From NCBI GenBank assembly GCA_963781785.1, contig CAWAHD010000003.1, forward strand, positions 1 through 64,000: DNA of 64,000 nucleotides, given 5' to 3'. Shown here piece after piece: positions 35,157 through 44,503 of this stretch. A model generated the notes under the pieces. It worked only from the letters and a program-made list of their open reading frames with translations, made no database searches and had not been told where the DNA came from. How positions within the stretch are numbered: the first letter of the stretch is position 1; every line of letters begins with the position of its first letter. A program made the translations under genes and the position numbers. This DNA is from CAWAHD01 sp963781785 (GTDB lineage: Bacteria; Planctomycetota; Planctomycetia; Isosphaerales; Isosphaeraceae).

Positions 35157-37216
35157 CCCATGTTTGGGGTGAAAACAGCAGGGACGCGCAGCCCCGTGCA
35201 GTCGAATGCCTGTTTTTTCGGGCTTTGCGCGCGGGCAACCTCCCGGTTCTCTTCAAGGCGTAGTGACAAATTATACTGATTTATACCGATATTATGCGGT
35301 AAAATGGCCTTGAAATAGTTAAATCCTGTCGTGATACTTGACGCGATGCCTGGCCGGACACGTCCGATCCGTTCCGCCACCGAGGCTTTCGCCCAGTCAT
35401 GTATCTCAGAACCGTGCGAATTCGCTCCACCAATGGCACCGTCAACGAATACGTCCGCATCGTCGAAGCCTACCGCGAGGACGGCAAGGTCAAGCAACGG
35501 GTCGTTGCCGACCTCGGCCGCAAGGACGTACTGCTGGCGGTGCTTCCTAAGCTCCAGCGCCTGCTCCGTGGCGATTCCGAGCTCGATGAAAGCGCCTCGA
35601 CAGAGCTCAAGGTAATCGATGCCTCCACGTGGGGGCCTGTACTCGCTATCCGAGCCCTCTTCGATCAACTTGGCCTCTGGGACATCCTCGACCGATGTCT
35701 GGGGCGAGCCAAGGTTGTATCGTTCACCGACCGAGTGTTCGTGCTCGTCGCCAATCGGCTGATCCGCCCCGCCAGCGAACATGGACTGGCCGGTTGGCTG
35801 GAGACCGACTTCGTCTGCGATCGCACAGGGCGCCGCTTCATACCGAACTGGCACCAACGCAATCGCGTGCGGGTGTATCCCAGTCAGCTCGACGCCTGGT
35901 ATCGCTCACTCGATCAACTGTACAAGGCGAAGGAGCGGATCGAAGAGGCGCTGTACCACCGCCTCCGCGACCTCTTCAGCTTCAAGCCCGACCTGGTCCT
36001 TTACGACATCACCAGTACGTACTTTGAGGGCGCCGGCCCCGAGGGCTTCGCCAAACACGGATACAATCGTGACGGCAAGCCGCACAACGTTCAGGTCGTG
36101 GTTGGTGTAGTGATGGTTGCGGGTTGGCCGATTGCCCATCACGTTTGGCCCGGAAACCGCATCGACCACGACACGGTTCAAGAGGTTGTTGGCGACTTGC
36201 AGAAGCGATTTGGCTTCGGCCGCGTCGTGTTTGTAGGGGGCCGCGGTATGGTGACGGCGGAGAATCTTGAGTCGCTCAAACGTGCACATCAGGGGTTCGT
36301 GGTCGGACTGAATCGGCGGCGCAACAGCGAGCTGAGGGGATGGCTCGAACTCATCGACGAGACCAAGTGGACGAATTGTCCCGTCGGGATCAACGCTCAG
36401 GAGCGGAAGACCGATCTACCACGCACGCGGGCTCAAGAGGTCGCTTCGGGCGATCCCGGGATGCGCGTGATCATTGTCGACTCGGATGAACGGCGCCAGT
36501 ACGAACAAGCCATGCGCCAGCGCTCGATGGATCGCACCCGCCAAAAGCTGGAGAAGCTCAAGGCACGGGTCAGTTCAGGGCGTGTCAAGAACCGCGACAA
36601 GATCATTAAGGCCGCCGAACGGGTTCTCAACAAGAACCATGGGCAGCGCTATTACGCTTACGAGTTGAACGCCAACGGCGGATTTGAGTTCAGCGAGTGC
36701 AGGTCATTGGAACACGAGCAACGAATCGAGGGGAAATACGTGATCGCGACCACTGAAGAGTCGCTGAGCGTGCTGGAAGCGGTCGCGATCTACAAGGACT
36801 TGGCCGACGTCGAGCGGGGATTTCGCCATCTCAAGGATGTCCTGGCGATGCGGCCGATTCATCATCAGGTTGAGCCGCGAGTACGCGCACATATTTTCGT
36901 AGCTGCATTGGCACTCTTGGTTCAACGACTGCTGGACCGGCGCCTGCAAGAAGCCAGGATCGACTTCTCTGCGACGCGAGCGATGGAAGCCCTGTCCACG
37001 GTGCGCCATGTCACGTTTCGAGTGGAGGGTGAGGCCAAACGGAGTGGGGTCGCCGGCGGATCGCCCGACGCCCGGCGCGTGCTCAAGGCCCTCAACATCG
37101 TCGATCTCCGGCCGCCGACGCCGCCCGCAGAGGTCGCGGACACCCTCATGTAGTGACTCATCCAAAATTCAGGCCTTGCGCCGTAAGGGTTTACGATGCG
37201 CCACCCCAAACATGGG
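35157..37216 (+). mobile_element. IS1634-type element with 4-bp target duplication
   Basis: Perfect terminal inverted repeats begin CCCATGTTTGGGGTG at 35157 and end CACCCCAAACATGGG at 37216, bracketed by CTAG on both sides (35153-35156 and 37217-37220). The element is 2060 bp with one transposase. It landed exactly at the stop codon of the tail hub gene, leaving that protein's end unchanged. Confidence 0.9.
35399..37153 (+). CDS. IS1634-family transposase, intact
   Basis: A 584-residue IS4-superfamily enzyme: LVLYDITSTYFEGAGPEGFA with the first Asp, FVGGRGMVTAENLESLKRAH where most relatives have VxDRGM, and the C-terminal YKDLADVERGFRHLKDVLAM with the catalytic Glu, followed by VEPRVRAHIFVAALALLVQR. 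The usual D of the VxDRGM block is replaced by G (GGRG), which may affect catalysis. The frame is otherwise complete. Confidence 0.9.
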   Translation: MYLRTVRIRSTNGTVNEYVRIVEAYREDGKVKQRVVADLGRKDVLLAVLPKLQRLLRGDSELDESASTELKVIDASTWGPVLAIRALFDQLGLWDILDRCLGRAKVVSFTDRVFVLVANRLIRPASEHGLAGWLETDFVCDRTGRRFIPNWHQRNRVRVYPSQLDAWYRSLDQLYKAKERIEEALYHRLRDLFSFKPDLVLYDITSTYFEGAGPEGFAKHGYNRDGKPHNVQVVVGVVMVAGWPIAHHVWPGNRIDHDTVQEVVGDLQKRFGFGRVVFVGGRGMVTAENLESLKRAHQGFVVGLNRRRNSELRGWLELIDETKWTNCPVGINAQERKTDLPRTRAQEVASGDPGMRVIIVDSDERRQYEQAMRQRSMDRTRQKLEKLKARVSSGRVKNRDKIIKAAERVLNKNHGQRYYAYELNANGGFEFSECRSLEHEQRIEGKYVIATTEESLSVLEAVAIYKDLADVERGFRHLKDVLAMRPIHHQVEPRVRAHIFVAALALLVQRLLDRRLQEARIDFSATRAMEALSTVRHVTFRVEGEAKRSGVAGGSPDARRVLKALNIVDLRPPTPPAEVADTLM

Positions 37217-37319
37217 CTAGCGCGTCAAGCACGAAAGAGAACCAAGTCCGAAATCCTAAAGCGAAGCGCAGCGTTTGCTTCGGATTTAGGTTTTGGGGCT
37301 GTTTAGGATTTGCGAAACG

Positions 37320-37646
37320 ATGAGCGACCTCCGCGTCATGCGCGAGCGCCAAATCGCCGCGTCGAGCGCGCTGGATCGCTCGGGCGACCTAGCGCCTTAT
37401 GCGAGCGCGGCGCTGATCGTCGTTACGACGACGGTCACGACGTACCCGACGTCGGCGGCCGAGTTCTACGCCTGCAATCCCCGGCAGATCACCGGCAGCG
37501 TTGCCGAGGGCGCCTCGCCGGTCTATACGACCGATACGTCGACCGTCGTATATGCGCTTAACGTCGGGACGCAGATCCCGCCGAGCGGGACAGAGCTTGT
37601 CGTCCATTCCGTCGGCGGGCGCTGGTGTTTCCGATATGACGGTTAG
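37320..37646 (+). CDS. Small phage-like protein, paralogue of the next gene
   Basis: ATG 37320 gives 108 residues (SDLRVMRERQIAASSALDRS). The second half, FYACNPRQITGSVAEGASPV to TELVVHSVGGRWCFRYDG, is clearly similar to FYLTHLVQVTGAVAEGGAGT to YLTAYSVGGRWVSELG in the following gene. A shared small beta-barrel-like domain is likely. The function is unknown. Confidence 0.5.
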   Translation: MSDLRVMRERQIAASSALDRSGDLAPYASAALIVVTTTVTTYPTSAAEFYACNPRQITGSVAEGASPVYTTDTSTVVYALNVGTQIPPSGTELVVHSVGGRWCFRYDG

Positions 37647-37833
37647 GCGCACGGAAAATCCCCGCGGTGGGGCTCAATGGGGCCACGCCTCGGCCGGCGT
37701 GCAAGTGGTTTGACGAGCTGCGTCAATCTGGCGCCGGCTCGTAGGCTTCAATGGCGCCTGGCCTCGCGGCGTGGAAGAGCGACGGGGCTCTGTTGACGAC
37801 CCCTGACGATACAGGACCGCCCGGACCAAGTCA

Positions 37834-38623
37834 ATGGACCGCTCCTTAGCAACACGCCAAAACCCGTCCGGCTCCGGCCAGCCTTCGGCAGGCTTAGAGC
37901 AGGCCGACACCCGCCTCCTGCGCCACCGGATCGCGGCCCATTCCCGGGCCCTTGACAACCGCGCCGCCAGCGCCGCGCCCTTTCGGGTCGGCGCGATTCC
38001 TCGGCCAGGTCTACGACGGCGGCGCGATGCCGGCGGCAGCTGGGCTGTTTTACCTCACGCACTTGGTCCAGGTGACCGGCGCGGTCGCCGAGGGCGGCGC
38101 CGGTACATTCACGGCCGACACGGCGACGACAGTCCCGGTGCTCGTCCTGCGCGGCGTACCGTCGGTCGGCGATTATCTGACGGCATATTCAGTCGGCGGC
38201 CGCTGGGTGAGTGAGCTTGGCGCGTCGGGCGGCGGGGGTAGGATCTCGTGCTCGCCGTGCACAATCCCGGCGAGCGACCTCACGATCTCCTGGACCAATT
38301 CGCTCAACGGCAACGGGTCCGATACCCTCGTCTACAGCTTGGCACCGTCGCCGATCTGGCAGACCGGCTGCTCGGGCGACGGCGATGCGGTGATTTTCCG
38401 CCTGGGATGCGCATCTGGGTCGATCGAGCTGCGCGTCTACTTTTTCACGACCGGGTTGTGCCCGAGCGGCGATTCGACCTATTGCTCGAACCTGGAGTCG
38501 AGTCCTCACAGTCTAACGCTGAGCTTGTATGACTGCTCGCCGTTCTCACTTACGTTTACGTGCGGCGCGGCCTGTTCGTTCCTCCAAGCGGCCGGCTACA
38601 TGTCCTTTACGATCACGCCGTGA
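37834..38623 (+). pseudogene. Phage-like beta-rich protein, probable frameshift
   Basis: The start ATG 37834 (DRSLATRQNPSGSGQPSAGL) gives an N-terminus like that of the gene before. The frame then changes near 37990, and text continues as ARFLGQVYDGGAMPAAAGLF, the VAEGG...SVGGRW domain, and a Cys-rich C-terminus (ISCSPCTIPASDLTISW; YDCSPFSLTFTCGAACSFLQ). A TTG start at 37952 is an alternative that would avoid the shift. It is the last recognisable gene of the phage-like module. Confidence 0.5.
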
Positions 38624-39058
38624 ACGGTCGATCGTGGCAGCTGCAGGTTGTTGAATGGTGTCGTCTGGCTCGCTCACGGAAAACCGATAATTGACAATTC
38701 AGAACGCTAGCCTGGATTCCCACGGATAAAAAAAGCCTAGCCTGGATTCCCACTGACGTTCCGCACATCTGCCCTTGATTATCCGGGAATTTCGCTGGGC
38801 GGCAAAACGTTCAGGCGGAGGGGCTATCGCGAGTTGGTCGGCAGACCGGTGGCACTTGCAACCCATGTGCGGTTGCATGTGTATTGCCTCGGGGTTCAAG
38901 TGGAATTTTTCGAGCGGGTTTTGTGAAAGAACTTCTCGGCCAATACAACGAATCTTTTCGTGGAACAGAGAGAGGCTAGCCTGGGGTGCAGGGGGCGGCA
39001 ATGAGCACCCCTGCTCGCCGACACGATGTCGGCGAAATCCGCTGCCTGGATGGCTGCC
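38624..39058. repeat. Gene-free junction with direct repeats CTAGCCTGGATTCCCAC
   Basis: The 17-mer CTAGCCTGGATTCCCAC occurs at 38707-38723 and 38737-38753, 30 bases apart. A third partial copy (GCTAGCCTGG) is at 38975. This marks the boundary between the phage-like module and the next block of mobile DNA. I see no gene in the 435 bases. Confidence 0.6.
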
Positions 39059-39832
39059 TCATGCCACAGGTAGCAGCTCCTTCAGCTTCTCCCGAGCCGC
39101 ACGAGCCCAGCCTTGGCAACGCGGAATCTGAATCACTTCCCCGCCCGAATACACATTGGCGGGCACCAACGGGTCACCTCCTAATTCGGGCAACAAGGCC
39201 CAATGGGGTCGCAACGTATTGTATCGAACCTGGAACTCCGCCAAACACTCACGAGCATGTTGAGGATTATTGTACAACCTCCAGTACACCTCCTCGGTTT
39301 TAAGGGTTCGGTGAAACCGCTCCAGCAGTCCTAACTGCTGCGGCGTACGGTACTGAATCCGGACGTGACTGTACCGATCACACACGAAATCCACGAACCG
39401 CCGGGCGATGAACGACGATCCGTTGTCCGTCACCAGAAAGGGGCGCTTCGATAGCGGACCACTAATCCGCTCTGCTTCCTCACGAGCCAGCTTTAGCGCG
39501 TTGAGAACCTCCAGTGCACTGTAGCTCGAGGTCAGGTGACAACCCAGAAGGTAGCGTGAGTAGTAGTCAATCACGGTCACAGCATACCACCAGCCGTAGC
39601 CGGGGATATGGATGTAGGTGACATCCATCTGCCATAGTTCGTTGGGCTGCTGCGGCAGCAGCTCGAACAAGCGCGCGGATTGATGAAGCTCGGCCGCACG
39701 CACTCGAGGTTTGTGCAGCAACCCGTGATCACGCATGACGGTGTAGGCATCGCGATCCGTTACCGCTTGATGGGCACGACGACACATCACCGCGATCTTC
39801 TTGTAGCCGTACTGAGCGTGGCCAAGCTAATC
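39059..39832 (-). pseudogene. IS3-family OrfB, 5' truncated
   Basis: The readable part starts HAQYGYKKIAVMCRRAHQAV and includes the integrase core: QMDVTYIHIPGYGWWYAVTV, FLVTDNGSSFIARRFVDFVC and LGLLERFHRTLKTEEVYWRL, giving D, D and E. The N-terminus and OrfA are missing, with a TAG upstream of the retained part. The core is complete, but the element is not. Confidence 0.8.
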
Positions 39833-39892
39833 GACATGAAATCCGCGATTCCTGAGCAAGATCGCTGAGGCGACCAAGAAAATTCCCCTCGA

Positions 39893-39958
39893 AGAGCCTG
39901 ACCGCTGGGTCAGGCTCTCCGAGAGGTGTACTCCGTAGTTTGTCACAACATCGGAGTA
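39893..39958. other. Two hairpins upstream of the zinc-ribbon gene
   Basis: A perfect 11-bp stem (AGAGCCTGACC-GCTG-GGTCAGGCTCT, 39893-39918) is followed by a 7-bp inverted repeat TACTCCG/CGGAGTA (39929-39958) ending 8 bases before the start codon at 39966. There is no T-tract, so a terminator is unlikely; a transposon end or leader structure is more plausible. Confidence 0.5.
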
Positions 39959-39965
39959 CTCGACC

Positions 39966-40550
39966 ATGTATCACGAATTTCTCAGTTCTGCCAGCTTCTG
40001 GTTGTACCTGCGGGCAGTCGACGAAGATCTCGCGGCCGAAACCTGCAACAAAGGCTGCCCGTGCGGTGGCCGCCTGCACTGTGCCAACTACCCGCGCAAG
40101 CCCAAGGGCACTCCCACACAGCTTCCTGAGCCCCAGCTCATCCGACTGAGCTTCTGCTGCGATCGCGACGGTTGCAGGAAGAGAGCGATGCCCCCTTCGG
40201 TGCGCTTTCTGGGCCGAAAGGTCTACTTGACCGTCATCGTGATCCTGATCAGCGCCATGCGGCAGGGGCCGTCACCACGCCGGGTTCGTGAGCTTTCCAC
40301 ACGTTGCGGTGCCGACGAAAGCACAATCACCCGCTGGCAGACTTTCTGGCGCGAACACTTCCCACAAACGCACTTCTGGAAGCTAGCACGCGCCGGTTTC
40401 GTGGCCCTTGGCGAGATTGTCAGCCTCCCCTACTCACTGGTTGACGCCTTCCTCGGCCGTCATCCGCCGCGCGAAGGTTGGATACTCCTGCTGCGGTTTC
40501 TCTCGCCAATCACGGTTCCCGGGGGCCTGCAAATCAAGGTCTCGCAATGA
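39966..40550 (+). CDS. Transposon-associated zinc-ribbon/HTH protein
   Basis: A 194-residue protein. The N-terminal YHEFLSSASFWLYLRAVDED is followed by cysteine pairs (NKGCPCGGRLHCANYPRKPK; FCCDRDGCRKRAMPPSVRFL) that look like a zinc ribbon, and an HTH-like segment (VRELSTRCGADESTITRWQT). From general knowledge, small proteins of this type sit beside integrase/ATPase transposons in many bacteria and are left unnamed. Its stop is 13 bases before the IS21 end. With the IS21 removed, the integrase gene follows, so I take it as part of the same transposon. The role may be DNA binding at transposon ends or target choice. Confidence 0.55.
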   Translation: MYHEFLSSASFWLYLRAVDEDLAAETCNKGCPCGGRLHCANYPRKPKGTPTQLPEPQLIRLSFCCDRDGCRKRAMPPSVRFLGRKVYLTVIVILISAMRQGPSPRRVRELSTRCGADESTITRWQTFWREHFPQTHFWKLARAGFVALGEIVSLPYSLVDAFLGRHPPREGWILLLRFLSPITVPGGLQIKVSQ

Positions 40551-40630
40551 TCCCCCCGGATCTGTCAGGCGACACTAAAAGGATCCCCCTTCAGAGCTGT
40601 ACCGATCCCCACTCCATGCATGCCTTCGTA

Positions 40631-41497
40631 TTATCGGTTCTCTCCGCCTCTTTCCGTCTTTCGTCGACTCTCGGGTCCGGCCTCTCGTTCCGGTCGCTCC
40701 AGGTCGGTATTCGGCAACCTCGAGCGAATCAATCCACTCTTGCGTTTCTCGCGTAGCCGAAAACTCTCTCCCGTGATCAAGAGGGTGTGGCTGTGATGCA
40801 GTAAGCGGTCCAAGATCGCAGTGGCCAACACCTCGTCCCCGAAGACCGTTCCCCACTCGGAGACCCGCTGGTTCGTCGTCACCAGCAGACTTCCCTTCTC
40901 GTAGCGGCGATTCACCAACTGGAAGAACAGGTGTGCCGCCCGTCGCTCGAAGGGTAGATATCCCAGTTCATCGATGATCAACAAGCGAGGCTTGGCGTAC
41001 TCGGTCAACTTGTCCGAGAGAACCCCTTCCGATTCGGCTTTCCCCAGAACTGCCAACAGAGCCGTGGCCGTTGTGAACCGGGCCGTGTGACCCTGCTCTA
41101 CGATCTTTCGACCAAGCCCGATTGCAAGATGAGTTTTTCCTACACCGGGAGGTCCGAATATCAACACGTTTTCACCATGAGCGATAAAGTTTCCTGTCGA
41201 CAACTCTCGAATTAATCGCTCGTCCACCGAAGGTTGGAACGAGAAATCAAAAGTCTCGATCGTCCGAACGCAAGGGAAGTGGGCGATCTGCATTCCCATT
41301 TGAATCCGCTTACCTTGCTTGGAGTCCACTTCACGCCCCAAGATCCGATCAAGGAACTCGAGATAGGTCCATTTCTCCTTCGCAGCCTCGGACAACACTG
41401 CAGCGAGTGTGTCACGTAGGTGAGTTAACTGAAGCCGCTTCAGCGCCGCGGCTACTCGCTCCTCCGACGGATCAGGGAGATCAACGAGCATGTTCAT
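40631..41497 (-). CDS. istB: IS21 helper ATPase IstB
   Basis: A 288-residue AAA+ ATPase: Walker A GPPGVGKTHLAIGL, Walker B RLLIIDELGYLPF, sensor LLVTTNQRVSEWGTVFGDEV and the arginine-bearing end AILDRLLHHSHTLLITGESF. The start is ATG 41497, overlapping the IstA stop by the ATGA motif, so the pair is translationally coupled. IstB assembles on target DNA and stimulates IstA. Confidence 0.95.
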   Translation of the reverse strand: MNMLVDLPDPSEERVAAALKRLQLTHLRDTLAAVLSEAAKEKWTYLEFLDRILGREVDSKQGKRIQMGMQIAHFPCVRTIETFDFSFQPSVDERLIRELSTGNFIAHGENVLIFGPPGVGKTHLAIGLGRKIVEQGHTARFTTATALLAVLGKAESEGVLSDKLTEYAKPRLLIIDELGYLPFERRAAHLFFQLVNRRYEKGSLLVTTNQRVSEWGTVFGDEVLATAILDRLLHHSHTLLITGESFRLREKRKSGLIRSRLPNTDLERPEREAGPESRRKTERGGENR

Positions 41498-42732
41498 TGT
41501 CGGCCCCCTTCCACCAGCTCGGTGTACACCGAGAGCGGCCGGCACATCGGATCAACTGCCGGATTGGATGGAATCGGGGTCGACGCATTGGCCTTGGGCC
41601 GGAATAGCCCATCGAAGTGGGCCGGGTTACGGATCAGCGCGTGGGGTTCGTGGCCTCGCGGATGCCGCGCAATGCAGGTGCCGCGCAGCCAGATTTCGAC
41701 CTCCTGCTCCTTGACCACAACTTCGACGATCTTTCGAACATGCCGATACGGCACGCTATATCGGATGGTGTCGATATCCACAAAACAATCAGCGTTGACC
41801 CGGCGTTTCAGACGGCGGGTGCGGACCGCCAGCAAGCGCGGCGGCAGGGATCGCAGAGCCTCTCGCTCATCGCGATCGAACCGCACAGCGGGCTGCTCCT
41901 TGGTCGTGCCGTGAATCCGGCGATCAGCGACCTCGACCATCCAACGCGACAGATGGCGCTGCAATTCCTCAAAGGAGGCGAACGATCGCCCGGCGAGGGC
42001 ATTGTGCTTGACATAGCCTACGCCCCGCTCGATCTTCCCTTTGGTTCGAGCGCGACGCGGACGACACGCTCTGGCTGTCAAGTCCCGGTCGCGGCAGAAG
42101 ATCTCAAAGCCCGGATTCCACACTACCCGGCCGGACTGGCGGTCGTGGGAGGTGACAAGGGGCGAAGCGTTGTCGCAGAGAACTTGCTCGGTAACGCCAC
42201 CGAAATGCCGGAATGCTCCGTCGAGGCCTTCGAGCCAATCATCTTGCCGTTGCGCGAGGAAGGCTCGGCAATAGAGCCGACGTGAGTATCCCAGGACCAC
42301 GGTCATCAAATAGACCTTCACGGGTTCGCCGGCGATTCGCACGACCCTCTCGCCGAAGTCAATTTGGGTCTGTTGGCCAGGTGAGGTCTCGAATCGGACT
42401 GTGGCCAAGGTCTTGGCTCGTTCTTCCTGGCGAAGGGTTGCGACTGCTCGTTGCAGGGTTCGCAGCTCGAGGTGGATTCCTCGACTGGCGAGTTCCTGTT
42501 GGATAACGACGGCGTTGCTCTCCGCAACGGTACCGAAGAGACGTTGGACTTCAATCAACGTCTTGGCGTCGAGGCGACGTGCAGCGGGGCGTTCTTGAAA
42601 ACCGACTGTGGCTCCAGCGAGATAACGGCGGACAGCCTTGCGCGAGACTTTCAACTGTCGAGCAATCCGTTTACTGCCGAGGCCTTCGTCGGAGAGCTCG
42701 TGGATCCGATCCACGACTTCCGGCTTCAGCAT
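41494..42732 (-). CDS. istA: IS21 transposase IstA
   Basis: I choose ATG 42732 (MLKPEVVDRIHELSDEGLGS) because GGAGGACACCGG lies directly upstream; the frame is open 39 codons further. The product has 412 residues. An HTH (SKRIARQLKVSRKAVRRYL) is followed by the integrase core: TQIDFGERVVRIAGEPVKVY, VLCDNASPLVTSH and RARTKGKIERGVGYVKHNAL. A beta-barrel domain (RYSVPYRHVRKIVEVVVKEQ) closes the protein. The frame is intact. Confidence 0.95.
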   Translation of the reverse strand: MLKPEVVDRIHELSDEGLGSKRIARQLKVSRKAVRRYLAGATVGFQERPAARRLDAKTLIEVQRLFGTVAESNAVVIQQELASRGIHLELRTLQRAVATLRQEERAKTLATVRFETSPGQQTQIDFGERVVRIAGEPVKVYLMTVVLGYSRRLYCRAFLAQRQDDWLEGLDGAFRHFGGVTEQVLCDNASPLVTSHDRQSGRVVWNPGFEIFCRDRDLTARACRPRRARTKGKIERGVGYVKHNALAGRSFASFEELQRHLSRWMVEVADRRIHGTTKEQPAVRFDRDEREALRSLPPRLLAVRTRRLKRRVNADCFVDIDTIRYSVPYRHVRKIVEVVVKEQEVEIWLRGTCIARHPRGHEPHALIRNPAHFDGLFRPKANASTPIPSNPAVDPMCRPLSVYTELVEGGRQ

Positions 42733-43001
42733 CCCGGTGTCCTCCTGCGTAGATCGCAGGCGGACATTCGTTACATCCATTTGGCCCACCTGCGTGTCAT
42801 GCAGATTGACCACATCGGACCCGAACTCGTCCATAGCCCCTCCAATCAAATGTACAGGGAGAGGGGGGTACTTTTAGTGTCGTCCGGGGGGTTCCTTTTA
42901 GTGTCGCCTGACAGGATCCGCAGAAGATGCTCTTCGCCCACGCTGCTTGACCGGTGAAAACGGATTGTCACAGTCCTTTCACCCCGTCCTGAGGAGGCGT
43001 G

Positions 43002-44503
43002 ATGATCCAACCAACCCCCAATCCGACAGGCGCCCAATGGGCGCGGTTTCGATTCTCCGTGGTGGGCTCGCTCTTGAGCTCTCCCCCGCGCGCAGAGCGC
43101 TCAAGTCGGCCATCGGCTACCTTGCCGAGAAGGTCTGGTCCCATCCGGTGACCGGACGTGACGTCCGTTTCTCGGCCGTGACCATCGCACGCTGGTACTA
43201 CACCGTGCGCCGCGTGCGTGACGATCCAGTCGGCGCGTTGCGCCGCCGCCGTGCGCAAGGACTGCGGCAAGGTATCCCTGGCAGTGGCCCTGGCTGAGCA
43301 GCTCCAGTTTCAGTACCGCGATCACCCACACTGGAGCTATCAACTTCACTACGACAATCTCGCCGCCTTGGTGAAGGCTGATCCTTCACTGGGGCGGCTC
43401 CCCTCCTATTCCACGGTCAAGCGCTTTATGCAGGCTCACGGCTGGCGGCGCAGACCGAAGCTTCGGCCCAGCGGACGCCCTGGTGAGGTCGCGGCAGAAA
43501 AAAGGCGCACCACGCGCGAGGTCCGCAGCTACGAAGCCGCGCACGTCGGCGCCCTGTGGCATCTCGATTTCCACCATGGATCGCTCAAGGTGCTCACTGC
43601 CGGCGGTCAGTGGCTGCACCCGCTCGCGCTCTCGCATCCTCGACGACCACTCGCGATTGTGCTGTCACGTCCAGTGGTACCTCTCGGAGACTGCCGAAGA
43701 CCTGGTGCACGGTCTCTCCCAGGCGATCCAGAAGCGGGGTTTGCCGCGTGCCCTCATGACCGACAACGGCTCGGCGATGATGGCCGAGGAAGTCACCGAA
43801 GGACTCTTGCGACTGGGCATCGTCCACGAGCGCACGCTGCCGTACAGCCCCTATCAAAACGGTAAGCAAGAGTCGTTCTGGGGCACACTCGAGGGGCGGC
43901 TCATGACGATGCTCGATGGTGTGGCCGAGTTGACGCTCGACCTGCTCAATCGAGCGACCCAGGCGTGGGTGGAAATCGACTACAACCGGGCCGTGCACCG
44001 CGAGACAAAAAGCTCGCCGGCTGCGCGGTTCGTGCAGGCGCCTGACGTGTTTCGCGTCAGCCCTTCGAGCGAATCGCTCCGGGATGCGTTTCGCCTGGAA
44101 GTGAAGCGGAGTCAACGTCAGAGCGACGGCACGATCTCGCTGGACGGGGTGCGGTTCGAGATCCCGGCTCGGTATCGCCAATTCTGCGAGGTCTTCGTGC
44201 GCTGACGCGCGCTGGGATCTGAGCCGGGTCGATCTGATCGACCAGGGGAGTGGACGGATTCTGGCTCCTGTTTACCCTCTGGACAAAACGGCCAATGCCG
44301 ATGCCCGGCGCACCGTTATTGAGCCCGGCGATACCGAGGTGCCGCCTGAGGACCGGCGACGCAGCACTGGCGAGCTTCCGCCCCTCTTGAAACACATCCT
44401 CCAAGAGTACTCGGCCACGGGCATGCCGCCGGCCTATCTGCCCAAGACGCGACCTTCCCAGCACGCCGAGACGCCACCTTCTGAGCACGGAGAACCATCA
44501 TGA
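43002..44503 (+). pseudogene. DDE integrase of a multi-gene transposon, about four frameshifts
   Basis: GAGGAGG precedes ATG 43002. Pieces in order: PTGAQWARFRFSVVGSLL; ALKSAIGYLAEKVWSHPVTG and SAVTIARWYYTVRRVRDDPV; LQFQYRDHPHWSYQLHYDNL and GALWHLDFHHGSLKVLTAGG; ILDDHSRLCCHVQWYLSETA, RALMTDNGSAMMAEEV and PYSPYQNGKQESFWGTLEGR (the D, D, E); then after 44200 ARWDLSRVDLIDQGSGRILA to AYLPKTRPSQHAE. The last stop overlaps the next ATG (ATGA at 44500). Joined, it would be about 500 residues. The breaks make this copy inactive. Confidence 0.8.

Larger units (their letters stand above)
40563..42913 (-). mobile_element. IS21-family element with 5-bp target duplication
   Basis: The ends TGTCAGGCGACACTAAAAGG (40563) and its complement at 42913 are perfect for 20 bp. 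GGATC is duplicated on both sides (40558-40562 and 42914-42918). A second inner copy of GACACTAAAAG near the right end (42872-42885) is the multiple-site end typical of IS21. It separates the zinc-ribbon gene from the integrase gene of a larger transposon. Confidence 0.93.

Noticed and set aside
1..38623. Diversity-generating retroelement acting on the fibre genes
   Set aside because: No reverse transcriptase gene and no template/variable repeat pair were found. The near-identical cassettes differ by an indel, not by adenine-directed changes.
38699..39131. Possible small genes in the junction after the phage module
   Set aside because: Frames there are short, on both strands, and without composition or motifs of a protein. 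The stretch is better explained as transposon debris with short direct repeats.
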